Assembly (NCBI GenBank): GCA_016213345.1
Contig: JACRAO010000166.1
Coordinates: 1 to 9,071, forward strand
DNA: 9,071 nucleotides
DNA from: Bdellovibrio sp.
GTDB taxonomy: Bacteria > Bdellovibrionota > UBA1018
Direction: 5' to 3'
Shown here: positions 1 through 5,497 of the stretch, in pieces
Numbering within the stretch: position 1 is the first letter of the stretch
Layout of the letters: the number at the start of each line of letters is the position of its first letter
Program-made: the position numbers and the translations under genes
Notes under the pieces: model-generated
What the model was told of the DNA's origin: nothing
The model's database searches: none
What the model saw: only the letters and a program-made list of their open reading frames with translations

Positions 1-1
1 A

Positions 2-562
2 GGGTGTGATGTCAAATACAGTGGTTTTGTTTCAGATGATCCATATGAGTTTAAAAAGATTATCCATCAAATATTAGATACAGGCATAGATATTATTATC
101 ACAACTGGTGCGGTTTCGATGGGAAAGTATGACTTCGTTGCAAGATCATTAGAGGAACTTGGTGTAAAAAAGCATTTTCATAATGTTGCTATTCGACCTG
201 GTAAGCCATTGTATTTTGGTGAATTTTCATCTGGTGAGGTTATTTTTGGCGTACCTGGCAATCCGATTTCTACGGTTGTGGCATTTCGTTTTTTTGTTTT
301 GCCATATATTTATAGCTTTTTGGGATTAGAAAGAGAAAAACCGATTTTAGCAAAAAATGTGTTGCCATTCTCAAAACCCCATGGCTTTCGCTGTTTTTAT
401 AAAGCTAAAGTTCATTTCGAAAATGCTGAGGTTTATGTCCAAATATTAAAGCATCAGGCTTCTTTTATGGTTAGTTCGTTGCTAGAAGCCAATGCCTGGG
501 CTGTTATACCCGAAGAAAAAAACAAAATAGATAGGGATGAAAAAATAGAGGTAATTTTATGA
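2..562 (+). CDS. moeA: Molybdopterin molybdenumtransferase MoeA, 3' part (5' end outside window)
   Basis: MoeA inserts molybdate into adenylylated molybdopterin in the last common step of molybdenum cofactor synthesis, in the cytoplasm. The frame is open from base 2, so the gene begins before the window; the first ATG (119) is internal, inside the conserved motif TTGAVSMGKYDFV. That motif, then IRPGKP and GVPGNP, are the family signatures of the MogA-like domain that binds the pterin. The last roughly 75 residues form the C-terminal MoeA beta domain. About 186 codons are visible of a usual 400 or so. The stop overlaps the moaD start as ATGA, and the moaD ribosome binding site lies inside this gene, so the two are probably translationally coupled. 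Family assignment is firm. A MoeA-like paralogue with another role cannot be excluded without the N-terminus. Confidence 0.93.
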   Translation, partial: GCDVKYSGFVSDDPYEFKKIIHQILDTGIDIIITTGAVSMGKYDFVARSLEELGVKKHFHNVAIRPGKPLYFGEFSSGEVIFGVPGNPISTVVAFRFFVLPYIYSFLGLEREKPILAKNVLPFSKPHGFRCFYKAKVHFENAEVYVQILKHQASFMVSSLLEANAWAVIPEEKNKIDRDEKIEVIL

Positions 563-825
563 TCTCAGTGCGGTTTAAACTCTTTGGAGCATTTAGAAAG
601 TACTCAAATGGTGAGAATATTGAATTTCAAATACCAGAAAATTCTGGATTAAATGAAGTTAGATATAAATTAGTACAAAAATTAAAAGAATTACACCCAG
701 AGTTTAATGAAGAAAAACTTGTTTTTGATTCTGCTATTGCCAATGAAACTAGGATTTTAGCTAAGGAGTATTTATTTGAACAGGATGGGAGTTTTTCAGT
801 GTTACCTCCCGTTTGTGGTGGTTAG
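559..825 (+). CDS. moaD: Molybdopterin synthase sulfur carrier subunit MoaD
   Basis: MoaD is the small ubiquitin-like subunit of molybdopterin synthase. Its C-terminal Gly-Gly is adenylylated and thiocarboxylated, and supplies the dithiolene sulfur to precursor Z. The protein has 88 residues, close to the usual 80 to 90, and ends in PPVCGG, the hallmark tail of the family. The N-terminus (VRFKLFGAFRK) fits the first strand of the beta-grasp fold. The ATG overlaps the moeA stop (ATGA), and AGAGGT at 547-552 lies six bases upstream. moaE follows two bases after the stop, which matches the one-to-one pairing of the two subunits. Confidence 0.92.
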   Translation: MISVRFKLFGAFRKYSNGENIEFQIPENSGLNEVRYKLVQKLKELHPEFNEEKLVFDSAIANETRILAKEYLFEQDGSFSVLPPVCGG

Positions 826-827
826 AG

Positions 828-1283
828 ATGAGTGTAGTTTTTAATCTTACAGAAAAATCTATTGTACTTGCAGAGATACAGGAATCTTTCAAGGACTTCT
901 CTCATGGCGCTCAGTTATTTTTTTTAGGTGTTGTAAGAAATAATAATAATGGCAAAAAAGTTAGAGCCGTGTCGTATGATGTGCACAGAGAGCTCGCTAG
1001 CAAAGTATTTCAAGAAATTTGTCAAGAGGTTTATAATAGTAACGTAAGTAAAAAACCGGAATCAAATATAAATATTTTACTAATTCATAGAGTTGGTACT
1101 TTGCAAGTAGGGGAGTGTAGTGTGTTAATTGCGGTTGGAGCGCCGCATCGAGATGAGGTTTACCGTATTAGTAGGCACATTATAGAAGAATTAAAAACGC
1201 GAGCTCCCATTTGGAAAAAAGAACATTACGAAGATGGAGAAAGTGAATGGCTTAAGGGCCATGAACTTTGTGGCACCTTGTGA
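828..1283 (+). CDS. moaE: Molybdopterin synthase catalytic subunit MoaE
   Basis: MoaE is the large subunit of molybdopterin synthase and carries the active site that receives the MoaD thiocarboxylate. The chosen ATG gives 151 residues. An upstream in-frame TTG at 813 would run back into the moaD tail and is less likely. Visible family features are GVVRNNNNG near residues 34-42, IHRVG near 86-90, VGAPHRDEVY near 103-112, and PIWKKE near 127-132, which holds the conserved active-site lysine. Length and motifs are those of a complete, normal enzyme. GGTGG at 817-821 is a plausible ribosome binding site six bases before the ATG. The end overlaps the region where mobA starts. Confidence 0.92.
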   Translation: MSVVFNLTEKSIVLAEIQESFKDFSHGAQLFFLGVVRNNNNGKKVRAVSYDVHRELASKVFQEICQEVYNSNVSKKPESNINILLIHRVGTLQVGECSVLIAVGAPHRDEVYRISRHIIEELKTRAPIWKKEHYEDGESEWLKGHELCGTL

Positions 1284-1288
1284 GTCTT

Positions 1289-1879
1289 ATGGTGAATAAT
1301 AATTTTTCTGTGTTTGGTATTGTTTTAGCCGGTGGCAAATCTACCAGAATGGGGTTAGACAAGAGATTTCTTGCCTTTAGAGAAAAGCTATTAATAGAAC
1401 ATGCAATTGATTTATTGAAGCACACTTTGGGAGAAAATGCTTTGATTTACATAAGCGGAAAGTGTGACGGTTTTGCTTATATTGATGACGAGATCTCTGG
1501 TTTAGGTCCAATTGGTGGTATTTATTCTGTTATGAATTGTTTAAGAAAAGAATGGATTTCGAAGAGATCTTTTTTGCTTTTCATACCAGTTGACATGCCA
1601 CTTTTGACAAAAGATGTATTACAAAATATTGTTTTTGACTCTAACAAAGATGTCATTTGTTTTGATCACTACGAGTTACCCATTTACTTAAGAGCAGATG
1701 AGAGAGTTTTTGATGTTTTAACTAAAATTTATAATTCTAAAAACCACCATTATTGTTCGATTAAAGAATTACTTAGACATCTAAATATTTTAAGAATAAA
1801 GACTTCACCTTTGTTTCAATCAAGTTTCGTAAATGCTAACACTCCACAAGAGTTTGCTCACATGTGTGAATTTGTATGA
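1289..1879 (+). CDS. mobA: Molybdenum cofactor guanylyltransferase MobA
   Basis: MobA transfers GMP from GTP to molybdopterin cofactor, giving the bis-MGD form used by DMSO reductase-family enzymes. The protein shows the nucleotidyltransferase signature LAGGKSTRMGLDK (residues 13-25), LGPIGG (72-77) and IPVDMP (99-104), whose Asp102 is the expected metal ligand. With the ATG at 1289 it has 196 residues, matching the roughly 195 of E. coli MobA. A GTG at 1280, overlapping the moaE stop as GTGA, would add three residues and is a real alternative; the TTG at 1268 is unlikely. Its presence suggests that the host uses bis-MGD molybdoenzymes. MobB is not in the window. Confidence 0.9.
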   Translation: MVNNNFSVFGIVLAGGKSTRMGLDKRFLAFREKLLIEHAIDLLKHTLGENALIYISGKCDGFAYIDDEISGLGPIGGIYSVMNCLRKEWISKRSFLLFIPVDMPLLTKDVLQNIVFDSNKDVICFDHYELPIYLRADERVFDVLTKIYNSKNHHYCSIKELLRHLNILRIKTSPLFQSSFVNANTPQEFAHMCEFV

Positions 1880-1974
1880 ACTTAAGACTGTCTAAAAACG
1901 CATTAAGATTTCGAATTACTAAAGAAGAGTTCAATGTTTTGGTTAATACATTAATCGTTTTCATTAATAAATAA
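1876..1974 (+). pseudogene. Truncated 32-codon frame at operon end, resembling the start of a DUF7009-type gene
   Basis: An ATG overlaps the mobA stop as ATGA, the same junction used by moeA-moaD, and opens a 32-codon frame. Its first 22 or so residues contain LRLSKNALRFRITKEEF. From memory this matches the N-terminal pattern (K-I-R-I-K-x-N-S-x-R-x-R-L-T-x-x-E) of the DUF7009 family, small proteins often found near molybdenum cofactor genes. The remainder, ending LIVFINK, does not continue that pattern. The frame stops inside the 3' end of the convergent minus-strand gene, overlapping it by 24 bases. I infer a fifth operon gene cut off by a deletion or by arrival of the convergent gene. A genuine 32-residue peptide is the alternative. 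The family name is a recollection, not a search result. Confidence 0.5.
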
Positions 1975-2319
1975 TTGATATTTTCCTAGTGACAGTTCTG
2001 GTAATTGAGATCCTGCTTTGAAATCTGTAGCACCCGAATGTGGGCCAAAGGCCATTAAGCATGGATCTAAAGGATTATGACTAGCACTTAGGGAAATTTT
2101 TCCATCTAATCTAGCGTGAGAAGTCATATCAACCTCTCCTAAAGTCATCTCTATTTTTGTTACATCTAAAAAGCAAATTGAACTAAAAGTTTTTTTAGTT
2201 TTGAATTTAATTGTAACTACTTTTGCATCTAGACTTGGTTCTGCTGTAACTTTGAAATCATTACTTGCAAATACAGTAATCGAAGCAACAAAAAACATAA
2301 TAATTATTATAGTTTTCAT
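1951..2319 (-). CDS. Small exported protein of unknown function
   Basis: This 122-residue protein has a clear signal peptide: MKT, a hydrophobic run to about residue 17, and a likely cleavage after Ala18 (V-F-A, then SN). The mature part of about 104 residues is rich in alternating hydrophobic and polar residues, which suggests an all-beta fold. It has two cysteines (49 and 87) that could form a disulfide outside the cytoplasm. A striking segment at residues 78-97 reads SASHNPLDPCLMAFGPHSGA. AGGAAG (2334-2329 on the minus strand) lies nine bases before the ATG and supports the start. It stands alone between two plus-strand blocks and converges on the molybdenum cofactor operon. I do not recognise the family; a periplasmic or surface protein is as far as the sequence allows. 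Confidence 0.75.
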   Translation of the reverse strand: MKTIIIIMFFVASITVFASNDFKVTAEPSLDAKVVTIKFKTKKTFSSICFLDVTKIEMTLGEVDMTSHARLDGKISLSASHNPLDPCLMAFGPHSGATDFKAGSQLPELSLGKYQLFINEND

Positions 2320-2328
2320 AAAAACTTA

Positions 2329-2334
2329 CTTCCT
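2329..2334 (-). promoter_or_regulatory. Ribosome binding site of the small exported protein gene
   Basis: AGGAAG on the minus strand, nine bases before the ATG at 2319. It decides the start, which also gives an intact signal peptide. Confidence 0.6.
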
Positions 2335-2337
2335 GTT

Positions 2338-2367
2338 TTGACATTAAGCTGGCTATCATGGTATGTT
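2338..2367 (+). promoter_or_regulatory. Probable sigma-70 type promoter of tilS with extended -10
   Basis: A perfect -35 box TTGACA (2338-2343) is followed after 18 bases by TATGTT (2362-2367, four of six consensus bases). TGG precedes it and supplies the TGn of an extended -10. Transcription would begin near 2374, about five bases before the tilS ATG, so the transcript would be nearly leaderless. TTGACC on the opposite strand (2377-2372) forms a TTTGAC/GTCAAA inverted repeat with the -35 region and could serve the divergent gene, but I find no good -10 for it. Confidence 0.5.
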
Positions 2368-2378
2368 AACTTGGTCAA

Positions 2379-3290
2379 ATGAACACTAATTATTATCCCA
2401 AACCAAGTCCTATGGGAGGGGTTCTTATCAGAAGGGTGGTTTCTTTTTTAAGAAGCCAAAGAGTACATTTACCGATACATTCGCATATCCTAATAGCAAC
2501 TTCTGGAGGTAATGACTCAATAACGCTGGCGCATCTGTTAATTACTTACGGCAGAAGAGTTATTAGTAAAAATAAGATAAAAATTCTACATATAAATCAT
2601 AGGTGGAGAGGTAAAGCGTCAGATTTAGATGCAAAATTTGTAAGAAAATTGGCTAAAAAATGGGGGGTTAAATTTTATTTAAAGCAATTGCCATATGTTA
2701 ATTTAAATCAAAAAATAAATAATAACTCATTAGAAAATCTAGCTAGAATAAAACGTAAAGAAATATTTTATAATTTTGTTAAAAATAAAAAGCTAGGAAA
2801 ATATATTTTTACAGCACATCATGCTGATGATTTGGTGGAGACTGTGTTATGGCGTTTTTTTACTGGTACTATTAATACTCATGGCGCTGGTATATTATTC
2901 AAATCCGGTGTTGAGCTTAGGCCTTTTTTGCAAATTAGAAAAAAAGAGCTTTTAGAATATTTAAAACAAGAAAAAATACCCTGGAGAGAAGATATCACAA
3001 ATCAAGATGATAGATTTCTAAGAGTACAAATACGAAAACAACTCTTGCCATTAGTTGAAAAAATATTTCCACGCGTAGTACAAAATTTACTAAATAATAC
3101 TTTACCTAAACAAAAGAAATTTTCTAAATTTATAACTTCTAAAAACGCTAATAATATTTTTTCCCTTTTAAATATCAGAATCAAAAAATCACATTTAGAG
3201 ATAATTAAAAATATAAACTCTAACGGCACAAAAAAAATAAGCATCCCTCTGCGTGGAGGTTGGTGTTTAAACAAAGGTTACAAAATGTGA
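2379..3290 (+). CDS. tilS: tRNA(Ile)-lysidine synthetase TilS, short form
   Basis: TilS attaches lysine to C34 of the CAU-anticodon tRNA-Ile, changing its identity from methionine to isoleucine and its codon from AUG to AUA; it is essential in most bacteria. The PP-loop signature ATSGGNDS lies at residues 40-47. ILHINHRWRG and HHADDLVETVLWRFFTGT (from residue 147) are typical, as is the segment EDITNQDDRFLRVQIRKQLLPL, split here as EDITNQDDRFLRV then QIRKQLLPL. The usual R-N-R-I-R is R-V-Q-I-R here. The protein has 303 residues and ends just after the PLRGGWCL segment, so the C-terminal domain of the E. coli enzyme (432 residues) is absent. The coding sequence is very AT-rich; 2701-2760 has 11 G/C by hand count. 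There is no Shine-Dalgarno. The ATG at 2412 is an alternative start that keeps the whole domain. Confidence 0.9.
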   Translation: MNTNYYPKPSPMGGVLIRRVVSFLRSQRVHLPIHSHILIATSGGNDSITLAHLLITYGRRVISKNKIKILHINHRWRGKASDLDAKFVRKLAKKWGVKFYLKQLPYVNLNQKINNNSLENLARIKRKEIFYNFVKNKKLGKYIFTAHHADDLVETVLWRFFTGTINTHGAGILFKSGVELRPFLQIRKKELLEYLKQEKIPWREDITNQDDRFLRVQIRKQLLPLVEKIFPRVVQNLLNNTLPKQKKFSKFITSKNANNIFSLLNIRIKKSHLEIIKNINSNGTKKISIPLRGGWCLNKGYKM

Positions 3291-3377
3291 CAGATTCAAC
3301 AATAAACCAAACCGAATAGTTTTCTTCATGAGAGGCCCAAGACTACATTGCTGTACCTGGACACTTCCTCATGGCCG

Positions 3378-3509
3378 TCACAATGAGCTGCGAATTATAA
3401 GAGCTAGAACAAGCAAAAAATTAGCCGTAACGGCGAGTAGCCATGTTTTTTGCTTAAGTTTTTCCAGTCTGATCCGATATGAATAATAACTGTTGAGGTT
3501 ATTAGCCAT
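3378..3509 (-). CDS. Unrecognised 43-residue single-span membrane peptide, divergent from ftsH
   Basis: On the minus strand an ATG (3509-3507) opens 43 codons ending in TGA (3380-3378). Upstream is AAGGGGGTGATC (3523-3512), matching the ideal anti-16S pairing AAGGAGGTGAT at all but one base and suitably placed, the strongest ribosome binding site in the window. The peptide has a polar, tyrosine-rich start (NNLNSYYSY, residues 3-11), a basic stretch (RIRLEKLKQK, 12-21), then one hydrophobic helix (WLLAVTANFLLVLALII, 23-39) and a short RSSL tail. The positive-inside rule predicts an N-terminus in the cytoplasm. It lies alone between tilS and ftsH. I do not recognise it. It could be a true small membrane protein, for example a partner or substrate of FtsH (speculation). 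It could also be the surviving anchor of a longer inner-membrane protein cut after its helix. Confidence 0.6.
   Translation of the reverse strand: MANNLNSYYSYRIRLEKLKQKTWLLAVTANFLLVLALIIRSSL
3411..3455. repeat. 10-bp inverted repeat with inner dyad, inside the 43-codon gene
   Basis: AAGCAAAAAA (3411-3420) and TTTTTTGCTT (3446-3455) are perfect reverse complements around 25 bases that hold a second dyad, GCCGTAACGGC (3424-3434). On the minus strand the inner dyad followed by TAATTTTTT looks like a weak terminator, but it falls within the coding frame. Its function is unknown and chance is possible in AT-rich sequence. Confidence 0.4.
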
Positions 3510-3511
3510 AA

Positions 3512-3523
3512 GATCACCCCCTT
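3512..3523 (-). promoter_or_regulatory. Near-consensus Shine-Dalgarno of the 43-codon gene
   Basis: AAGGGGGTGATC on the minus strand differs from the full 16S-complementary AAGGAGGTGAT by one base, and ends two bases before the ATG (core AGGGGG about seven bases away). No other gene here has pairing this long. It is the main reason to accept the short frame as translated. Confidence 0.65.
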
Positions 3524-3607
3524 TCTTTTATCATTATTAAGCATTACTCTTTGAATTTTTAATTCAGACATGTTAGCTTTATGTTTAGGAAGGTGTATAA
3601 AGCCAGA

Positions 3608-5476
3608 ATGAAACAGTCACATAAAACAATTGCACTGTGGTTAGTGCTAATATTAATATTTGCTAGTCTTTTCAAAGCTTTCGAGGGTGGAAACCGTCAA
3701 CGAAAAGACGTTAAATTTAGCGAATTTGTGCAGTTAGTTAAAGACGGTAAAATTTCTGAAGTTACCTTTAAGGTGGATAATATTATAGTGGGAACTCTAA
3801 AAGAGCCTGCACCCGATGGAAAAAAAACTTTTGAAACTGTAGGTGATACGAGTAACGCTAAGATTTTTGAACTTTTAGAAAAAAATAACATTATTCCTAA
3901 TTATGAAAGAGTAGATAAGTCACCAAAGCTTGAACAATTCCTTATGAACTGGCTTCCAATGATTGTTTTCTTTCTGCTCTTTTTCTTTGTTATTCGTCAA
4001 ATTCAAGTAGGCGGTGGCAAAGCTATGTCTTTTGGTAAAAGTCGAGCTAGACTTCTAAACGAGTCCAATAAAAAAGTAACCTTTAAAGACGTTGCAGGAA
4101 CTGATGAGGCCAAGCAAGAGTTAGCAGAAATAATTGCTTTTTTAAAGGATCCAAAAAAATTTACTAAACTAGGTGGCCGCATTCCCAAAGGTGTCTTACT
4201 TATGGGAGCTCCTGGAACAGGGAAAACATTACTAGCTCGCGCAATTGCCGGAGAAGCTGGTGTGCCATTTTTTTCTATTTCTGGTTCTGATTTTGTAGAA
4301 ATGTTTGTTGGTGTTGGCGCTTCGCGTGTACGTGATTTATTTGATCAAGGCAAAAAACATGCACCTTGTATTGTATTTATTGACGAAATTGATGCAGTAG
4401 GCAGGCACCGTGGTGCAGGGCTTGGTGGTGGGCATGACGAAAGAGAACAAACCTTAAATCAGTTATTGGTCGAGATGGATGGTTTTGAATCTAACGAAGG
4501 AGTAATTTTAATTGCCGCTACCAATCGGCCTGATGTTTTAGATCCGGCGTTACTTCGTCCGGGTCGTTTTGATCGAAGAGTTGTTGTTGCATCCCCAGAT
4601 GTAAAAGGTAGAGAAGAGATTTTAAAAGTTCATACACGAAAAACACCTATTGCGCCTCCTGTTAATTTATCCGTTATTGCTAGAGGCACTCCTGGGTTTT
4701 CAGGAGCTGATTTAGAAAACCTAGTGAACGAAGCAGCTCTAATTGCTGCAAGCAAGGAAAAAAAGTATATCGAAATGGAAGATCTTGAACAAGCCAAAGA
4801 CAAAGTGCTCATGGGTGTAGAAAGGAGAAGCCTGGTTCTTACAGAACAGGAAAAAAGAACAACCGCCTATCATGAAAGTGGACATACATTGGTTGGCAAG
4901 TTTTTGCCTGGAACAGATCCAATTCATAAAGTTACAATTATTCCACGCGGTATGGCTTTAGGTGTTACACAAACTTTGCCTAACGAGGATCGTGTAAATC
5001 TTTCGAAAGAGAAGGCTGAAAACAATATTGCATTTCTTATGGGTGGCAGAGTAGCAGAAGAATTAGTGCTTAACCAAAGAACAACTGGAGCAGGAAATGA
5101 TATCGAGAGAGCTACTGAGCTTGCCCGTAAAATGGTCTGTGAATGGGGAATGAGTGATATTTTGGGTCCACTAGCGTTTGGGCAAAAAGAAGAAACTATA
5201 TTTTTAGGCCGTGAAATTGCACAACACAGGGATTATTCAGAACAAACAGCACAGACAATAGATCGTGAAATTAGAGACATTGTTGAAAAAAATTATAAAC
5301 GTGCAAAAGATATAATAGCAACACGTTTACATCTTTTGCACGATATAGCTAATGCATTATTAGAATACGAAACTATTGATGGCGAAGAAGTCGAAAAAAT
5401 TGTTCAAGGACAAAAAATTGAGAGAATAGCAAAAACGACTGTGCCAACTCCGGACCCAGCGCCATCGCCTGCTTAG
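3608..5476 (+). CDS. ftsH: ATP-dependent zinc metalloprotease FtsH
   Basis: FtsH is a hexameric AAA+ protease anchored in the inner membrane; it extracts and degrades misfolded membrane proteins and short-lived regulators. Numbered from the ATG at 3608 (622 residues): first membrane span near 7-24, a periplasmic domain, second span near 115-135 (WLPMIVFFLLFFFVIRQI), Walker A GAPGTGKT (200-207), Walker B IVFIDEID, the second region of homology (ATNRPDVLDPALLRPGRFDR), and zinc site HESGH (422-426). A proline/alanine-rich tail closes it. I prefer 3608 because AGGAAGGTG (3587-3595) lies upstream and the N-terminus (MKQSHKTIALWL) resembles family starts. ATG 3581 (631 residues) lacks a binding site but cannot be excluded; the 12-base spacing at 3608 is long. 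It heads the operon with cdaA 21 bases downstream. All catalytic residues are present. Confidence 0.95.
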   Translation: MKQSHKTIALWLVLILIFASLFKAFEGGNRQRKDVKFSEFVQLVKDGKISEVTFKVDNIIVGTLKEPAPDGKKTFETVGDTSNAKIFELLEKNNIIPNYERVDKSPKLEQFLMNWLPMIVFFLLFFFVIRQIQVGGGKAMSFGKSRARLLNESNKKVTFKDVAGTDEAKQELAEIIAFLKDPKKFTKLGGRIPKGVLLMGAPGTGKTLLARAIAGEAGVPFFSISGSDFVEMFVGVGASRVRDLFDQGKKHAPCIVFIDEIDAVGRHRGAGLGGGHDEREQTLNQLLVEMDGFESNEGVILIAATNRPDVLDPALLRPGRFDRRVVVASPDVKGREEILKVHTRKTPIAPPVNLSVIARGTPGFSGADLENLVNEAALIAASKEKKYIEMEDLEQAKDKVLMGVERRSLVLTEQEKRTTAYHESGHTLVGKFLPGTDPIHKVTIIPRGMALGVTQTLPNEDRVNLSKEKAENNIAFLMGGRVAEELVLNQRTTGAGNDIERATELARKMVCEWGMSDILGPLAFGQKEETIFLGREIAQHRDYSEQTAQTIDREIRDIVEKNYKRAKDIIATRLHLLHDIANALLEYETIDGEEVEKIVQGQKIERIAKTTVPTPDPAPSPA

Positions 5477-5497
5477 AGAATGATTTAGAAAGAATTA

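Larger units (their letters stand above)
3291..3607. other. tilS-ftsH intergenic region; divergent regulatory stretch
   Basis: This gap holds the 43-codon minus-strand gene (3378-3509). Nothing is recognisable at 3291-3377 except a loose CATGAG/CTCATG inverted repeat (3328-3333, 3368-3373). The stretch 3510-3607 must carry both divergent promoters, but I see no convincing -35/-10 pair. TTGAAT at 3551-3556 could be a -35 for ftsH, with only a poor -10 about 17 bases on. A 15-base palindrome, TGAATTTTTAATTCA, covers 3552-3566 and would be a natural operator. G+C at 3321-3480 is about 43% by hand count (69 of 160), well above tilS. Confidence 0.4.

Noticed and set aside
813..827. Upstream TTG start for moaE
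   Set aside because: It would overlap the essential Gly-Gly end of moaD and add five residues that the family lacks; the ATG at 828 is better.
1921..1980. Bidirectional terminator between the molybdenum operon and the convergent gene
   Set aside because: Only AT-only short repeats (CATTAAT twice, ATTAA/TTAAT) are present, with no GC stem and U-tract.
3002..3274. 90-codon minus-strand frame opposite the 3' end of tilS
   Set aside because: It is antisense to clear TilS motifs, has no ribosome binding site or recognisable product, and is explained by the AT-rich tilS codons.
3328..3373. CATGAG/CTCATG inverted repeat as a terminator of the 43-codon gene or tilS
   Set aside because: The stem is only six base pairs with a 34-base loop and no following T-run.
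3271..3486. Plus-strand open frame downstream of and out of frame with tilS, with an internal ATG at 3328 (52 codons)
   Set aside because: No ribosome binding site, a composition unlike a known protein, no likeness to the TilS C-terminal domain, and it lies opposite the better-supported minus-strand 43-codon gene.
4630..4927. Two overlapping minus-strand frames opposite ftsH
   Set aside because: Both are antisense shadows of strongly conserved FtsH coding sequence.
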